DNA of 64,000 nt from Apis mellifera (Eukaryota; Arthropoda; Insecta; Hymenoptera; Apidae). Shown in pieces: positions 21,973 through 35,922 of this stretch. The notes under the pieces are model-generated. The model was not told the origin of the DNA, did not search any database, and saw only the letters and a list, made by a program, of their open reading frames with translations. Position numbers and translations under genes: made by a program. Numbering within the stretch: position 1 is the first letter of the stretch; each line of letters opens with the position of its first letter. The stretch spans positions 5,987,903 to 6,051,902 of the forward strand of contig NC_037642.1 in NCBI RefSeq assembly GCF_003254395.2, given 5' to 3'.

Positions 21973-24900
21973 GCACGGATACGAGTCACTTGGAAAAAAG
22001 AAAAGAAAAGAAACAATATAAAAGTTAAACCTGACGAATAAAAGATTCCATTGCACGCAAACGTTGCCCCCTCTCCCTCTCCTCGATTGAATAATAAACA
22101 TTTTTATCGCCACGCAAGTCGCGTTCACGTTATTATTGTTAAAAGGCTGTTAGAAATAAATCGTCGTCGAACGAGATATACTCCCAGAACGTATAACAAC
22201 CGCGCTCCAGATTCGAACTTATGAATTCGCCCTGTTTCATTTAACCAAGTAAATCCCCGCCATTCGAACGTTTACGCCGACATTAATAGTTTTCGCTAAT
22301 GCTGCACTCGTGATATTCCGCGGCCAAACGATTTGATATTCGATCTTACTCGCGGGGGAAGGGGGGGGGGGCGTACGTTATTACTATTAAATTACTAGCC
22401 GTGCTCGAAAAACTCTGGATACCCGCGAGTATCCGCGAGATCGATATATCGGCCGATATAATGGCGGCAACATGTCCGGCTTTATTATGTAATGAATATT
22501 TAATAACATTCGAATATCGAGGGCGAGCACGGTGTTGCGCCACCGTGTATCGGAAAGAGGGGAGGGGAGGGAGAGGGAGTTGGAGAGCGCAGATTTCCAG
22601 AACGATTTAATTAAGCGATCTCCTATCTCGGTCTACTTTCACATAAATTATCGTTGCCGAATTTTCTCGTTAATCCATAATAAATAGCGCGCGCGAAACA
22701 AATAACGGTATTTTCCTCGATTAGCCTCGAGTGTTGCGGCCGACGCGTTTCATCGAAATTGGCCGACGAATTTTCGGTTTGAAACAGGCTCGAACGTAGG
22801 ATTGTATCGATATCCTTCTGTTCGTTTCTTCTTTCTTTGTCGGAAAAGAAAAGAGAACACATTGTAATATTAAACATTTTCTTACGATAAACGATTTTTT
22901 TACGTCCTCCAGTTTCTAAATATATATATATATACTCGTTTCGCTTGAAACAAATCAACTCTAGTTAATCTTGGAATCAAGCTACTTGATCGTCTCTCAT
23001 CTTCTTGGGACTGATGAGACGAGTAATCGACCTATCGGCCCTAGAATCTTGGGACTCGAGGCAAGAGAAGTGGACGCTCGAAGGAACTGGAGATACGGAT
23101 ACGTTTGACGTATTGTTGACCGCTTAATTAGAGGAATAATTGAACTGTCGAATATAATCAGAAACTGGAGGATGGAGGGAGGGCGGAGAAACCGGTTATT
23201 ATTTCGGAAATTACGGGACCGGAAGTTTTAATTGGTTAATTACGATATACCGTGGACCCGATCCCGGTTTGGGGATCGAACGAACGAACGAACGAACGAA
23301 CGAACGTTGCCCACCATTGTACAATATCGATCCGCGTCCTCCCTCTCTCCTGCATTCCTCGATGCCAACCCGACCGTGCAACAACCGTTCCCCACGGCTC
23401 ATTTTTTCCTCGAATGAAACTAATTTTGCGGGACGTTGGCGCTCGAAACGCGCTTCCACCCGGTACCTTCGTCCAAGACGGTTTTTCCGGCTATACGCCG
23501 CGCCACTTCCGCTCTCTCTCTCTCTCTATCTCTCCGTTATTTCCAAAGGTTATAAGAAATGGCCATGAAAAAGACGTTAAGGGATGGTTATTATCCGTTG
23601 TCATTGTTGTGTCTGTTATTTCGCGGTTATATCTCGAGCCTCGTCTCAAGTAATTTCGAGCGGAGCGGAGTGAAAATGTTTAAGCATTGAGGGGACGATG
23701 AGACCTTTTTTTCTTTTGGCGAATGAAATTTGGTGAATCGAGATAAGAATGGAGCGGGAAGAGGAGCTTCAATTCGATTTTTATACAAGCGTGAAAATCG
23801 TTCGAAAAAGTTAACTTAGATTCTGGAATATAATTGAAAAACGAAGAGGAATAATTGAAAAAAACATATAAATTGCTTCGAGAGTTTGTAAATATTTTTT
23901 CCTGATCTTTTTTAACCAAGAGTAATAAAAAAAGAAAAGAATGTGCGAAAGGGGAAGAGATCCTATGCACTTATGGACGAATGATTTACTTAGAATCTGC
24001 AATTAACGGAGAAGGGAGAAGAGAATGTCGAGGGTTGAGAGCATAGAGAGAAAGAAAGAAAAATAACGTTTTCAAAGAATTAAGAGTAAGAGCTCTGACA
24101 ATGAAAGCTTCCGTATATCCTCACCGATTTTAATGAAAGCAGCGCGGCACATCCATAATTGCAGCTGCACATATTGCACTGTTCTTCTTCCGTAAGAATA
24201 GTACCCAAACGAGCAAACCTGGACTCCCACGTAACGGAACTGGAAATCCACCGGTAGGATAACTACGATATTTCCACCGTGATGTAATTATCATTTATCG
24301 CCTCGTATTAACGCGAAATCAAAACTTTGGTTCGGCCGTTTCTGCAACATAATGCGTCCGTAAACGAACATTGCACATTTTCGAACAAATTCGTGATAAA
24401 GTGAATTTTCATTCGAAAGTTGGGAAAATTTTGAGAAAGATGGAATGCAATTTTCAGATTTCTTGCTACATCCCTGTTTTACGTAAACCTTAACGACTAA
24501 ACCGTAGCAACTTGATATTCCACGGACAACCGACGCTCAATACGATATTTATCTCTCGTTTTCGGATTTATCCTCCGCGATACCGTGCCGGTGATGCATT
24601 TTTAAAACAACTCCCCTATATCACTCCCGTGTTTGATGGCTCAACTCGCATAAAACGTCCGCAATATTTTATGCGAATTTCTCGAGCACGCTTATTCTCG
24701 AGTATCGCGACTAACAGATCGAAAAGTATTTTACCAAGAAAGCCGGCTGCCTTTCTCGAATCGTTCATCTCGCGTTTTAATACTCGTATCTGTGGAAAAT
24801 CACGGATCGAAGAGTATTTTCAATATTTTTTTTTATAAACGAGGCGAGAATTAGAAATTTTGGAGGAAAGATGAGAGGGGAGGGGAAGGATTGGCCATAA

Positions 24901-26984
24901 ATTTTGAGAATTGGAGGATATATCGAGAATTCATTCGATTCGTCTCGCAATCATCCTGGGAGAGACGATTTCATTCTGCTGATCCTCTCGAGCGATTCTC
25001 TCGGATAGATTCCTATATTCTTCGGCTTGAATATCCCTCCTATTCGGGATCTAATAGTTCCTTAACCCCTTGTTCGAATCGCTGAAACGGGATTATTCGG
25101 GAACGGGGTCGCTATTCAGAGAAGGTATAAAATACAGAGGGTGGTAAATCACGTTTTACGTCCGTTCCCCGCGAAACCTGTGAAACCGTGAGACATTTCG
25201 AGTTAAATAGTATTCTCTGTTAATCAACATATATTTTCGCAATGAATGGCATTGTCTTTTGAGTTATTTATTCGCGAAAAGATTTTGAAGAGAATTTTGG
25301 AAGGGGAGGGAGATCTTCTTTTTTCCTCCCCAAAATGTTCTTTATATTTGCCATCCATTGTAATTATCATTTTTACTCTTTCTCTTTTTTATCACTTGTA
25401 TTTGAAATAACAAATCGATATTTAACAGGAAGGAAAAAGAAAAATAATATTAAATAACTTTTCTCAAATATTTCGAAACGCTAATTGAGAAGGACAAATT
25501 ACGGATCTTTTTTCCCGGAAAACTTCTTAATTGTGAAGAATTTCTCTTCTTCCAACAGAAAGTAACTTTTTCCAAGATAAATCTGAGAAAACGTTAAACA
25601 TGAGGGGGAGGAGAAAAAATCTCTCTCTTTCTCGTTAATCGATTTCGATCGAACGTTTCCGCCCATTCGGTACCTCGAAGATAAATATTTTTCTTTCGTG
25701 AGATATAGAGCTGGCGAGGAGGAGGAGGGACAAAGAGGAAGAGAGAGAGAGAGGGAGAGAGAGAGATCGTGTTCTCAGGTGCTCTCCACAAACTCCTTTG
25801 TGCAGAAATGTCCCTTTGTTCTCGTATTCGTACGATGCAACGAAGTTCAAAAGGGGGATTCTCGCAATTCGCCGTGCAATTCATTGTGCCTGGAATAATC
25901 CCGTTGCGAAGACGCTCCGATTCACTCGCCACCACTCCTCCTGGCTTCCCGTTGATACGGAATTTATATTTCATGCGCCGTTGTCCGCGGTTTCGATGTT
26001 TCATCGGCATCCATTAATCCTCGAATTCAGTTGGCCGCGATTGTTTTGAGCGTACCACCACGCGACATGCTTTATGAGTCTATTTTTCCTCGTTGGGAAT
26101 ATTCGTGGAAACTAGGAACATCAAGCTTCAAGAGTTTCTCTCGGTAAGATAACGATGCGAAGAATGATGGAAGAAGATGAACGATAGAGAAAGAACGATA
26201 GAAAGAGAGAGAGAGAGAGAAAGAGAGAAAGAAAGATTTGTATATTTACGAAGAAATTCCCATCGCTGTGATTTCTACCATTTACAAACACTTCTTTGTT
26301 TTCTTCGATTTTTGAAGTTGAAGTATTTTTAATGCATCAAGCTTCACTATTCCCTCTTTCTCTTTGAACCGATAACAAATTTACATTGCACTTCTCTGTT
26401 TGAGAATTTAGAAAATCTACATCCCACCATGTGTGCGGAGAAGCTGTACGTATATATATATTTTAAATAAGAATTCTGCTCGTTTTTCCTCTCTTTCGAT
26501 TCTTTTTTTTTCTTTTTTTTTTTTGAGAAGTGTACATATTCATTCTTTGTTCTCACTGTTCCCTGTGGAGGTAGAAATTTTTGGAGCTATTTTAAAAGAT
26601 TTAAAAATTCTCAGTTTCGCGGAGAAAGGATATGAACTTTTTTTCTCTCTCTCTCTCTTTTTTTTTCTTTCTTTGATATTTTTATATAAGACCAATTTCA
26701 CATACGGTTTTGAAAATAGCTGCAAGAATGTAGAAGAAGTATACTGGATGAAAATACTTGAAAATATATTATATATACATATAATATAACAACAACACCA
26801 GGGGAAGAGAATTTTCTTCTTGATGCTCTATATAGTTTTTTTTCTTCAACCATTTTCTTCTTTTGTTTAAAAACAAAGATGTTTTAGAAATTTTGTTACT
26901 AACACAAATATTACACTTTTTCACTATAGTATCGTAGCTGCGCGAAAAATCCACTAAAAACTGGAGGAAAAATTTCATAAAATT
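21973..26984. other. Non-coding; candidate regulatory patches
   Basis: Includes a patch at 22320..22560 with the 14-bp palindrome atatcggccgatat and a patch at 24100..24370 with the palindromic E-box tgcagctgca. GA-rich runs lie near 25740 and 26200. No gene is supported. Confidence 0.45.
23277..23304. repeat. (CGAA)7 microsatellite
   Basis: Seven pure tetranucleotide units. They account for the Arg-Thr-Asn-Glu repeats in overlapping open frames. Confidence 0.95.
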
Positions 26985-27054
26985 TACGAAGAATCGAACC
27001 TAAGTCCACCGCCGTGGCAAGCGAGAACTCTATCTACTACTCCACTAACGCCAC
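26985..27054 (-). pseudogene. Degenerate tRNA-Gly(GCC)-like sequence or SINE head
   Basis: On the minus strand the order is that of a tRNA. There is an A-box-like stretch (TAGTGGAGTAGTAGA), an anticodon region TTCTCGCTTGCCACGG similar to tRNA-Gly(GCC), and a good B box (GGTTCGATTC, 26991..27000). The T stem and anticodon stem pair poorly and the acceptor stem has no 3' partner, so it should not make a working tRNA. Either a decayed tRNA gene or the 5' head of a tRNA-derived SINE would fit. Confidence 0.55.
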
Positions 27055-27990
27055 GTGTATTTTCGACTTTCGTTTTCCCTACATAAGCCATACGTGCACC
27101 GAATAACTCGGCAAATAACGTCTCATGTTCAACTTGTAACGCACGTATACCACTAACCCTGGAAAAACAGATGTAGGCGATAGAACGAAACTAACAACGA
27201 GAGAGAATATTCGGTGAAATTCCATGTTCCGAAGGTTTCACCACGTTTCACGCAACACGTCCGCACGCTTGCGTTCCGCCTCGTCGAGATTACGTTTCTA
27301 ACTTTCTTACGTGGATTTCGCCACGATATAGAGTTGCGAATCTTCTACTTACTCCTCCGTTCTTTTTTTCTTTCTTTTCTTTTTTTTTCTCTTCTAAAAA
27401 AAAGGAGATTATTATGGGCAAAAGTTATAGTCGGAAAGCGGGTATAAGCGTGGCAACGGTATTAACGGGATTTCCACTCGTAATTAGTCGAGAGTTTTCG
27501 TTGCTTCCGTGAAAACACGGAACTGTTGATCGTATTGAATGCGTGCATCTCTCGTATATAGGTGACAAAGCATTGGAGAGGTAGGCGAGGTATGAAAATG
27601 CAGCCAGAGAAAAGCCGATTCTAAGCCAATACCGGTGTCGTGTCCATGGAAACGGCTGCTTCCTGTTTCGCTCCGCGTTTCCTCTACTCCTTCCACGTTA
27701 AGCCCCATTCACACCGTTACCCGGTGATTCACTGGCCGTGGCGCTGGTGTCGCGTTAATAAGCTCACCCTTAAATATGCAACCTGATGTGCCATCGCTTC
27801 GTATCTCGTTATACGATCTCGAAACGTTGCGTTCGCGCTGGTATGGAACCGTTGAATTTTCGTGCAAATATATATATATTTTATATATATAAAATGGATA
27901 TTTTAGGATGCCGTTATTTTCGTTTATTACACGATATCTTCGTCTCTCTAGAATTTATTTCGTTCTTCTAAATCTAAATTGGTGAATTGT

Positions 27991-28363
27991 ATTCCAACGA
28001 TACTTTATAAAATTTTATATTTTTCCAAACTTTGTTGGATTTGTTCGATTGTAATTGATCAACGCGTGATTTTTCATTTTTCATTAATACTGTAATTAAT
28101 TGTTGCAGGGAATCAGAAGGGACGTTTAACGAGAAAATACACACGCGTTATCGGGAAAATTAGAAAGGAAATTATTCCAACGATACTTTATAAAATTTTA
28201 TATCGTTCCAAACTTTGGATTTGTTTGATTGTAATTGATCAACGCGTGATTTTTCCTTTTTCATTTCATTAATACTGTAATTAATTGTTGCAGGGATCAG
28301 AGGGGACGTTTAACGAGAAAATACACACGCGCGTTATCGGGAAAATTAAAAGAAAGGAAATTA
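27991..28363. repeat. Tandem duplication, two units of about 185 bp
   Basis: Unit 1 is 27991..28173 and unit 2 is 28174..28363. Both begin attccaacgatactttat and end in the stretch after cgttatcgggaaaatta. Small indels distinguish them. Confidence 0.9.
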
Positions 28364-31300
28364 ATTTTAATAAGAATTGAATCACACCGCGTGTATTTTT
28401 CAACCATTTTTTTGACCATTAAAATTGCGCGTGCAAATAACGAGGAGGACTTTCTCTCGGGACAGCTCGTGGCAGCTATAGACACTCGTTAGTTTCTTTG
28501 AACGTGGAGAAATTAAGAGAGTCAAAAAGTGGCCGAGGGGAAAGAAAATGCGTGCAAAGATGAGGTAGGTCAGGTGAAATTACCATTTAATCCGCGAAGA
28601 ACGAGTCACGTTTTGAATACCTCGGGGGAAAAAACACGCGTATTCAGATGGTTCGAATGAGAGGCGGAGGAAAAGCATCGAGGTTCCGCTTTAATTATAA
28701 AAATTACTCGGACGAATAGAAGTGGAATGAAAAAAAAAAAAAAAGAAAAAGAAGAAAAAATAAAAAAATAAAAAAATATCCGGATATAGCATGACCGAGT
28801 GACTGGTTTTATCAACACGTTTAATCGCACGCTTAATTGTTTACATTTTATAGGTATCAATGTATGCACACGCGCATTTTTATTTTATATTCGCACGCTG
28901 AATATTTGATGTTTGATCTGCCGTTTTTGCTAATTTAACGTTTGATTTCTGCTACGTTTTTTTTTCCCTTTTTTTTTTTCATTTTAATTCGACGAGATTG
29001 GTTATAGATTTTACGGTACGGCGAACGATAGTTTTCGGCACGAATTTACGAAATTAATTGTCAGATTCCTGTTAATCCATTGGTTTCGGTGGTTGTTCGG
29101 TGAATGTTCAACCGCGAGCAGCTTGATTTCGAGGGGTTTCAGACTCGTGAAATTGGATCGTGTCTTTGCAACGTGATCGTGATATATAATTAGCGTATGT
29201 TCATGATTATGATCTTCCGCGAATAATTAATTTCGCGGAGATAAATAATCCTTCTTTCGAAAAAATACGATTACGAGAAAATCAATTTTAAATCGTAGAA
29301 TATTTAAGGAATTTTCATCAAACGTCAAAATTTTGATCTAAAACAACAATCGTACAGTACAAGTTTTTTGGTATTATACGATAAGTTATAAGGAAGATTT
29401 ATAAAAGAACTTTTCATTCATATTTTCATTGAATAAATATTTATAGATTGCACGATAAAATAAATATTTCCCAAGAAAAAATTTTCTTACTTTCGCTAAA
29501 AATAGTGAAATTCGACTATGCATCGTATCACACACGAAGATGGAATTTTGGCAAATGTAATATCGTGGAAATGAATCTTATACAAATACATACGTATAAA
29601 GGAATAAATATAAAATAATTTATATAATATAAATTATATATGTATAAAAAAAAATGAACAAAATTTCAAACGAATCTCCATCTCCATAATCACAGAACAC
29701 GTAGCTCTCTTCACGACCGATAATTATCCGCAATATGGAGAGAATATCGAATCGAAGGCAAACGGAGCATGGTCGTAATGAAAGGGTTAAATTTAGTTCA
29801 CTCGGACTGTCCTCTGGAACTTATCATTTCCAGAAGCTTCAAGTTTCCACGCCTGTGGATAAAGGTCAGCCCACCACGGCCACCATTGCACCACCCAAGC
29901 AATCCCTCCTGTTATCGACCTTAATAACGTGCAATCTATTGTCCACCGTGAATCGAGTTATTTCGTTATCGATTTCTATCGATATATACAATGGATAGAT
30001 AGATGGATGGATTTATATTTTCCTCTATCCACGTATTTTTACAACGCTCATTCACCACGCTCACCCATAAAAGTATTCGAGGAATGTGCGATCGCGAAAA
30101 AGGTGGACCCTGTATATTTTCCTTTCCCGTGTACCGCGAGCTGAAAGAGCAGTTTGTCCTTTTCGCCTTCGCAATAACGCGAAATGAAAGAAGCCAGACG
30201 GCTGGGGAGCACAGTTGGAACGGGCGCTGGTAAGTGCTCCTTTTTGCGGTGATTCTTCTTCGGGTGTCAAATTTTCTTTTCCACCCTTCTTCTCTAGGGA
30301 CACGGTTGAAATTGTCGTATCGATCGATCGAGACACGATCAACGAGATGAAACAAGATATTTCTAATCGAGGAAGTATTATTATTAAAATTAAATATTTA
30401 ATATTCTTTCAATATTTGGGATTAAAATGGGAAGAGAAATTTTGTTAAATATCGATAATACGCAAGGAGTAAAATAATATGGCGAATTGATGAAGAAGAA
30501 AGAATTGACGAAGGAAAGATTTTTCTTAGAAAAAAAATTCCTTATTCAAATGATGATTTTTTGCTTTGGAATAAACATCTCGAGATCGCAGAGTGATTTA
30601 ACACAGGCGCGATAATACGGCCGATTATTCAGCTAATTAAAATCAAACACAGTCGAACAATCGACTGGTCGGATTACAATTCGTCTAATTAAATCATCAA
30701 TTTGTAACGTTATCACACCGTTCATCAATCCAGATTGAAACAAACATCGGCCGATTAACTCGTCCCGGAGTGCAAGTGGTATCGTTTTGTAAAGGATCAA
30801 CGAATTTGATCAACGTGCGATAACTTAATATTCTCTGAATGACGTTCTTATCACGTTCATATTCTCTACACTTTATTTGCCATCCATTCGACATTGTGGC
30901 TCGACATTGTGGTGATTGGAGAAAATCATCGAATGAACGAAGACGAGTTATTATCGACGAAGGGGTTGGAAAAATATCTTGGCAAACTATTCGACCGACC
31001 GGTTCGATATTGACGTATAATCGCTTTTAACTTTGCGTCGAGAACAAAGGGGAGGCGCTGATCAGGTCCATGATTCTGCTCGTTGCCAATTCGATCTTAG
31101 CCAGATTCACAGTTGTTCGAGCGGAGAAAGATCCAGAGGAGGAGGGTGTCTCAATATTCGTGGCAATTGTCCTATCTCGACACGATACTTCGAAAGTGAG
31201 TAGCTCAATTTTAGATCGTTCTATTAATCGTGGAAAATATATAAGGGAATACTTCAATTATTTTTAGAAACAGATTGGAATTTAATCGATACATTTCATC

Positions 31301-31980
31301 TATCAATCCTCTCCAATTCGTGTATAAATTCTTAAAAAAAAGTAATTGATAAATTGAATTAATATACAATCTGAACTTCAACTTCAAAGAAACCATAAAT
31401 TATTTAATATAATAAAGATTTAATTAAAAGACACATCGTTTCAATAATGAGTCGATTATTGAGATAGAACAATTGTCGAATTATTGTATGTTGAAGAGCA
31501 GCGTTTTTTTAAAACGTCATGTATATATTTTCCTCCTCTTGTCGAGGGAGACCACTTTGATCTCGAGTCAGATGCGTTCTCCTACGTCTTTTTCGCGTCT
31601 CACCGCCTCGAGCGTGGGTCCATTCGATTGCATTACCTTTAAGCGCAAGAGAGAGGGGTTCTTTCTCTCTCGCTTTACGATATACCTTGTCACGCGGTTG
31701 TTCGCAGACTTTTCACCCTCTCTCACGGGGGTTGGTTGGCTCGGGACGCATCGAGTGCTTTCGTAGCTAGTTTAATACTAGGTTTACTATCGAAGCTATC
31801 TGGTTATCTGGTAGAAATGTCTGGAATCAGCGATTCTCGTTGTGGAGAAGAATTGCTTTGCTAAGAGAGAGAGAGAGAAAGAGTCCCTTTACTCTTTGTA
31901 GTTCTTTTTCTTTTTTCTTTCAGAATAGCTTTTTGGTCGGTTAGGTTAGGTTTAAGTAGATTGTAGTCCTTTTTTTAGGA

Positions 31981-32016
31981 TTTATATAGATTTTATATAG
32001 ATTTTATATAGATTTT
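31981..32016. repeat. 11-bp minisatellite, three units
   Basis: The unit tttatatagat is repeated three times in tandem. Confidence 0.85.
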
Positions 32017-35000
32017 AATACTAAGAATATTTTGTGAAATATCGTTACTATTGTTAATTATTTATTTGATAATGTAATTATATTGTATTGATTCTCTTGA
32101 ATTTTTTTTAGATGGATGAAAGGGATTGCGAGTTATTTGAATATTACAAAGAGGAGATGGCAAAGTATTTTTTTAAGTATCAAGTTATTACGTAAAGATC
32201 CATGGATTTTTCTTATATGGAAGAAAAAAATTGAATATCACAGGAAAGAAAAAGAAAAAAAGAAAAAAATTTGAATATCACAAAAAAGGAGTCGCAAGAA
32301 AAGTATGGATTAAAAGCTTAAAAGCTTGAAATTAGTACGTGTTTCACGAACGAAAGGATTTAAAAAGAAAGTCAAATTAAAATTTCGTTGCTATGGAAAG
32401 TTGCTTATTTAATTTTTTAATTAAGAGGATTATGAGAATTAATTAAAATTAGCAAAGGAATCGGTATAGGTTTAATTTTTGTAAAGCGATACCAAATTTT
32501 TTCCTGTTGCTGGATTTTCCTAAGATTTTGAGTTCTTTGAATGGCAAACTACTTTGAAAGATTTCTTTCAAATGTTCGATCGTGATATCGAGGGATGTCT
32601 CATGATTGATGTAGCTTTTTCAAGCACAACTTTTAGCACAAGTAAGAAGTTCTCAACGCTTCGAGGATCAAAAATATCTTATAAAATTCTCGGTGAATTT
32701 TCTTTTTTCTTCCCTCCCCTCCTCCTCCCTTCGTTTAATCTAGAGGAGCCTTTCATTAAGAAACTTTTTTATCAATCGAAGTCCATTTAATCGAAACTTT
32801 GAAATATTTATATCGCACAAACATCGAATTTTTATTAAAAACTTGGTAACACAATTCCTAATCAATCGAATCAATTTCTAATCAAAAGTTCGAGAAAAAA
32901 ACTTGGTAACAATTTTCTTGGAAGAATTGTAATGGAAAAAATTCAAGATCAAATCGATCTTTCTATTTCCCTCTTTATTGAAAATAAATTTTCTTCCCCG
33001 TTCGAAGTAAGACACGTCCTCCAAGAGAGGAGAGAAGAATTCCAAGAATTTCTCGAATAAGAATAAACCAAGAAATCTCGTCTCGAAAAACCTAATTTCT
33101 AAACGAGATTTCGAGGAATTCTGGATCGGTCGATTTGCAATCAAGAACTCTAATCACCATCCTATCAAACTTCTTCGTTCCAGTAGTTTCTATTTCCCGG
33201 ATCCTGTCATCCTCTCGCTACGAACTTTCCTAGCTAGGCTATCTCCTCCCCCGCGTTAATTTCGTTCCGCTACGCGCCCTCAAATCGAACCCTCGCCTAT
33301 CCTCTTTCTTCCTTCTTCCTCGATCGTTGTCGAGGAACACCGGAATATTTATCCGCGTGATTAATCGATGGGAAGGAGCAGAGAAAGGAAGATTACGAGT
33401 CGAAGGAGAGTATATTTCACAGATCTCGCGGATAAATGAAATTATAAGAGCCACTGGTTTGAAACACGGCATCTCGCCCGGAGATTTTTCTCGCTGGCCG
33501 GCCACCAGTTTTAATGCCGGGTGATCAGCGACTCGAAATGGATTTGCGAACGCCGTAAATTCAATGGCCGAAGAGAGAGAGAGAAAGAGAGGAGGGGAGG
33601 GTAAGAAGAGAGAGAGAAAGGGATCGTTGTAACGAGCTGGAAAAACTTGGAGAAGAGCGTAAGTTCGGATTATCTGGATGGGTCCAATTTCAATACAATG
33701 CTCCCGCCTTTCTTAATGCCCCTTCAACGGCCAACTTCCTCTCGAGCGAGGGAAGAGGGAATGGAAACGCGGAGATTACGGCCGGCATCTTTTTCCGTTC
33801 GAAAATACGCGAACGAAAGCGATTACACGGTAATCCGTGCCCTCGTTCAGCCCTCTCTGTTCGATAAAGAACCGGTTATTGGAAATGTGCAGTTTTATTA
33901 TACGTGTATTAAATATTTTTCATCTTGTTATACGTGGAATAGTTTTCGACGATAGATAGATGGATGGAAAGAAATGATATGTAGAAAATCGAGACACAGA
34001 TCGAATATTGGAATAATAGCAGGATCAATATTTTTGGAACATTTATATCTTTTTCGTATATTATTTATATATGGGGAAGAAAGGAAGAAAAATAGGTAAG
34101 TTTTTCTTTTTTTTTTGACGTTATTAATAATTCTTACATGGCTAGAGGTATGTAGATTTATAAAGTATGTATCTAGGGAAATATAGAATTCGTGAAAATT
34201 TTATTTGGAATGAATTTTTAGAGAAGATAGTGAGAATGCATATCTGGGATTAGAGCGAAATGCCTATGAATTTATTATTTTATTGATATACCAAATTATC
34301 CAAATTCTGGAAAATTTTAACAATTCTTCAGCTAAAATTATTAATCGAATATTCCTAAATGAAAATTATTAGAGGATAAGCTGTAACAAATATTGTAACA
34401 AATCTAAATCTCGATTTTTCGAATCAAAAATCGATTAAATCGTTTCGACATTCATGTTAAAATTGAATCAGAAATTTAAAGGATTTATGAATATTAAGAA
34501 AAATTTCAATACGATTAATCCGGATCAAAATTAATTTCGGCAATAAATTTCAAAATAAATCTCGATCCCGAATGCAAAAATTTCATCGGCATTAAAGCGA
34601 AAAAACCGATTCACCTCATCGTCCCACTATTTATTATCTTTCTATTTACACAGCTCGACACCGTTGCCGAATTACGGTGGACTGTATCGAAAGTTTAATA
34701 ACAAACGGGGCCATTCGTCGACGAGGTGTACACGCATGATCGGGGGCATATTGCACGCGGCACGCACACCGAGGGATTGCGTGTCGGGCAGGTGGACGTC
34801 GTCGTCGATGGTTGATCGATCGGCACCGAACGGGAGAGAGCCCTGAGCCAGCCATCGCGTTTCATTTTACCGGTCGCCGCCGCCACCGCGTTTAATTTAT
34901 TCCCGCGCTTCCGTTTCTCCGTCCACCCCCGCCGAAATTCGGACGTTGATGCATGCACCGCCCGCTTACTCGGTAATCTTGAGCTTTGTCGCTTTGGCCG

Positions 35001-35109
35001 AGGCTTGATTGACCCGCTCTTGCCCTTGTGGCCGATCACGCCTGTGGAAATTGTGCTCTGATCAATTCAACGGTGGATGGATGAACGGGATAATCGAGAC
35101 GATTTTTGA

Positions 35110-35922
35110 TTATTATTATTATTATTATTATTATTATGAATTAAGAATTATCAATTTGTAGTTTGATACTTTATTACATCGGATAAAATGTTACAAGGGA
35201 ATCGAATTTTTACGAGAACAAAAGTATGAGGGTTTTCTAGAGTTCCCTAGAATGGATAAAATCCACTAGGATCTTTTCGTTTCCCAATCGCTCGTATATT
35301 CGTCAAGTTTTTGCATCAAGTTTCGATTAAACGAATAAACTACTCTTCCTCATTGTTCCATCATTATTATTCCATCGAATAATAATTATTATTATTATTA
35401 TTATTATGAATTAAGAATTATCAATTTGTAGTTTGATACTTTATTACATCGGATAAAATGTTACAAGGGAATCGAATTTTTACGAGAACAAAAGTATGAG
35501 GGTTTTCTAGAGTTCCCTAGAATGGACAAAATCCACTAGGATCTTTTCGTTTCCCAGTCGCTCGTATATTCGTCAAGTTTTTGCATCAAGTTTCGATTAA
35601 ACGAATAAACTACTCTTCCTCATTGTTCCATCATTATTATTCCATCGAATAATAATAATTATTATTATTATTATTATGAATTAAGAATTATCAATTTGTA
35701 GTTTGATACTTTATTACATCGGATAAAATGTTACAAGGGAATCGAATTTTTACGAGAACAAAAGTACGAGGGTTTTCTAGAGTTCCCTAGAATGGATAAA
35801 ATCCACTAGGATCTTTTCGTTTCCCAGTCGCTCGTATATTCGTCAAGTTTTTGCATCAAGTTTCGATTAAACGAATAAACTACTCTTCCTCATTGTTCCA
35901 TCATTATTATTCCATCGAATAA
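35110..35922. repeat. Three nearly identical 270-bp tandem units joined by (ATT)n
   Basis: The sequence gaattaagaattatcaattt starts at 35138, 35408 and 35678, exactly 270 bp apart. The units differ at only two or three positions (for example gtatgag versus gtacgag, cccaatcg versus cccagtcg). Each is preceded by an ATT/TTA microsatellite, which is probably where the unit slipped or recombined. No coding frame runs through it. Confidence 0.95.

Larger units (their letters stand above)
27055..35109. other. Non-coding apart from the listed repeats
   Basis: Open frames near 27484, 29966, 31473 and 33239 lack recognisable domains and usually have an equally open partner on the other strand. A GC-rich patch at 34650..35040 is open on both strands. 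Confidence 0.45.

Noticed and set aside
34646..35039. Arg-rich frames on both strands
   Set aside because: They come from a CpG-rich patch with few stops in any frame, with no domain and no clear splice sites.
35110..35922. CRISPR-like array
   Set aside because: Whole 270-bp units are repeated with no distinct spacers, and the host is eukaryotic.
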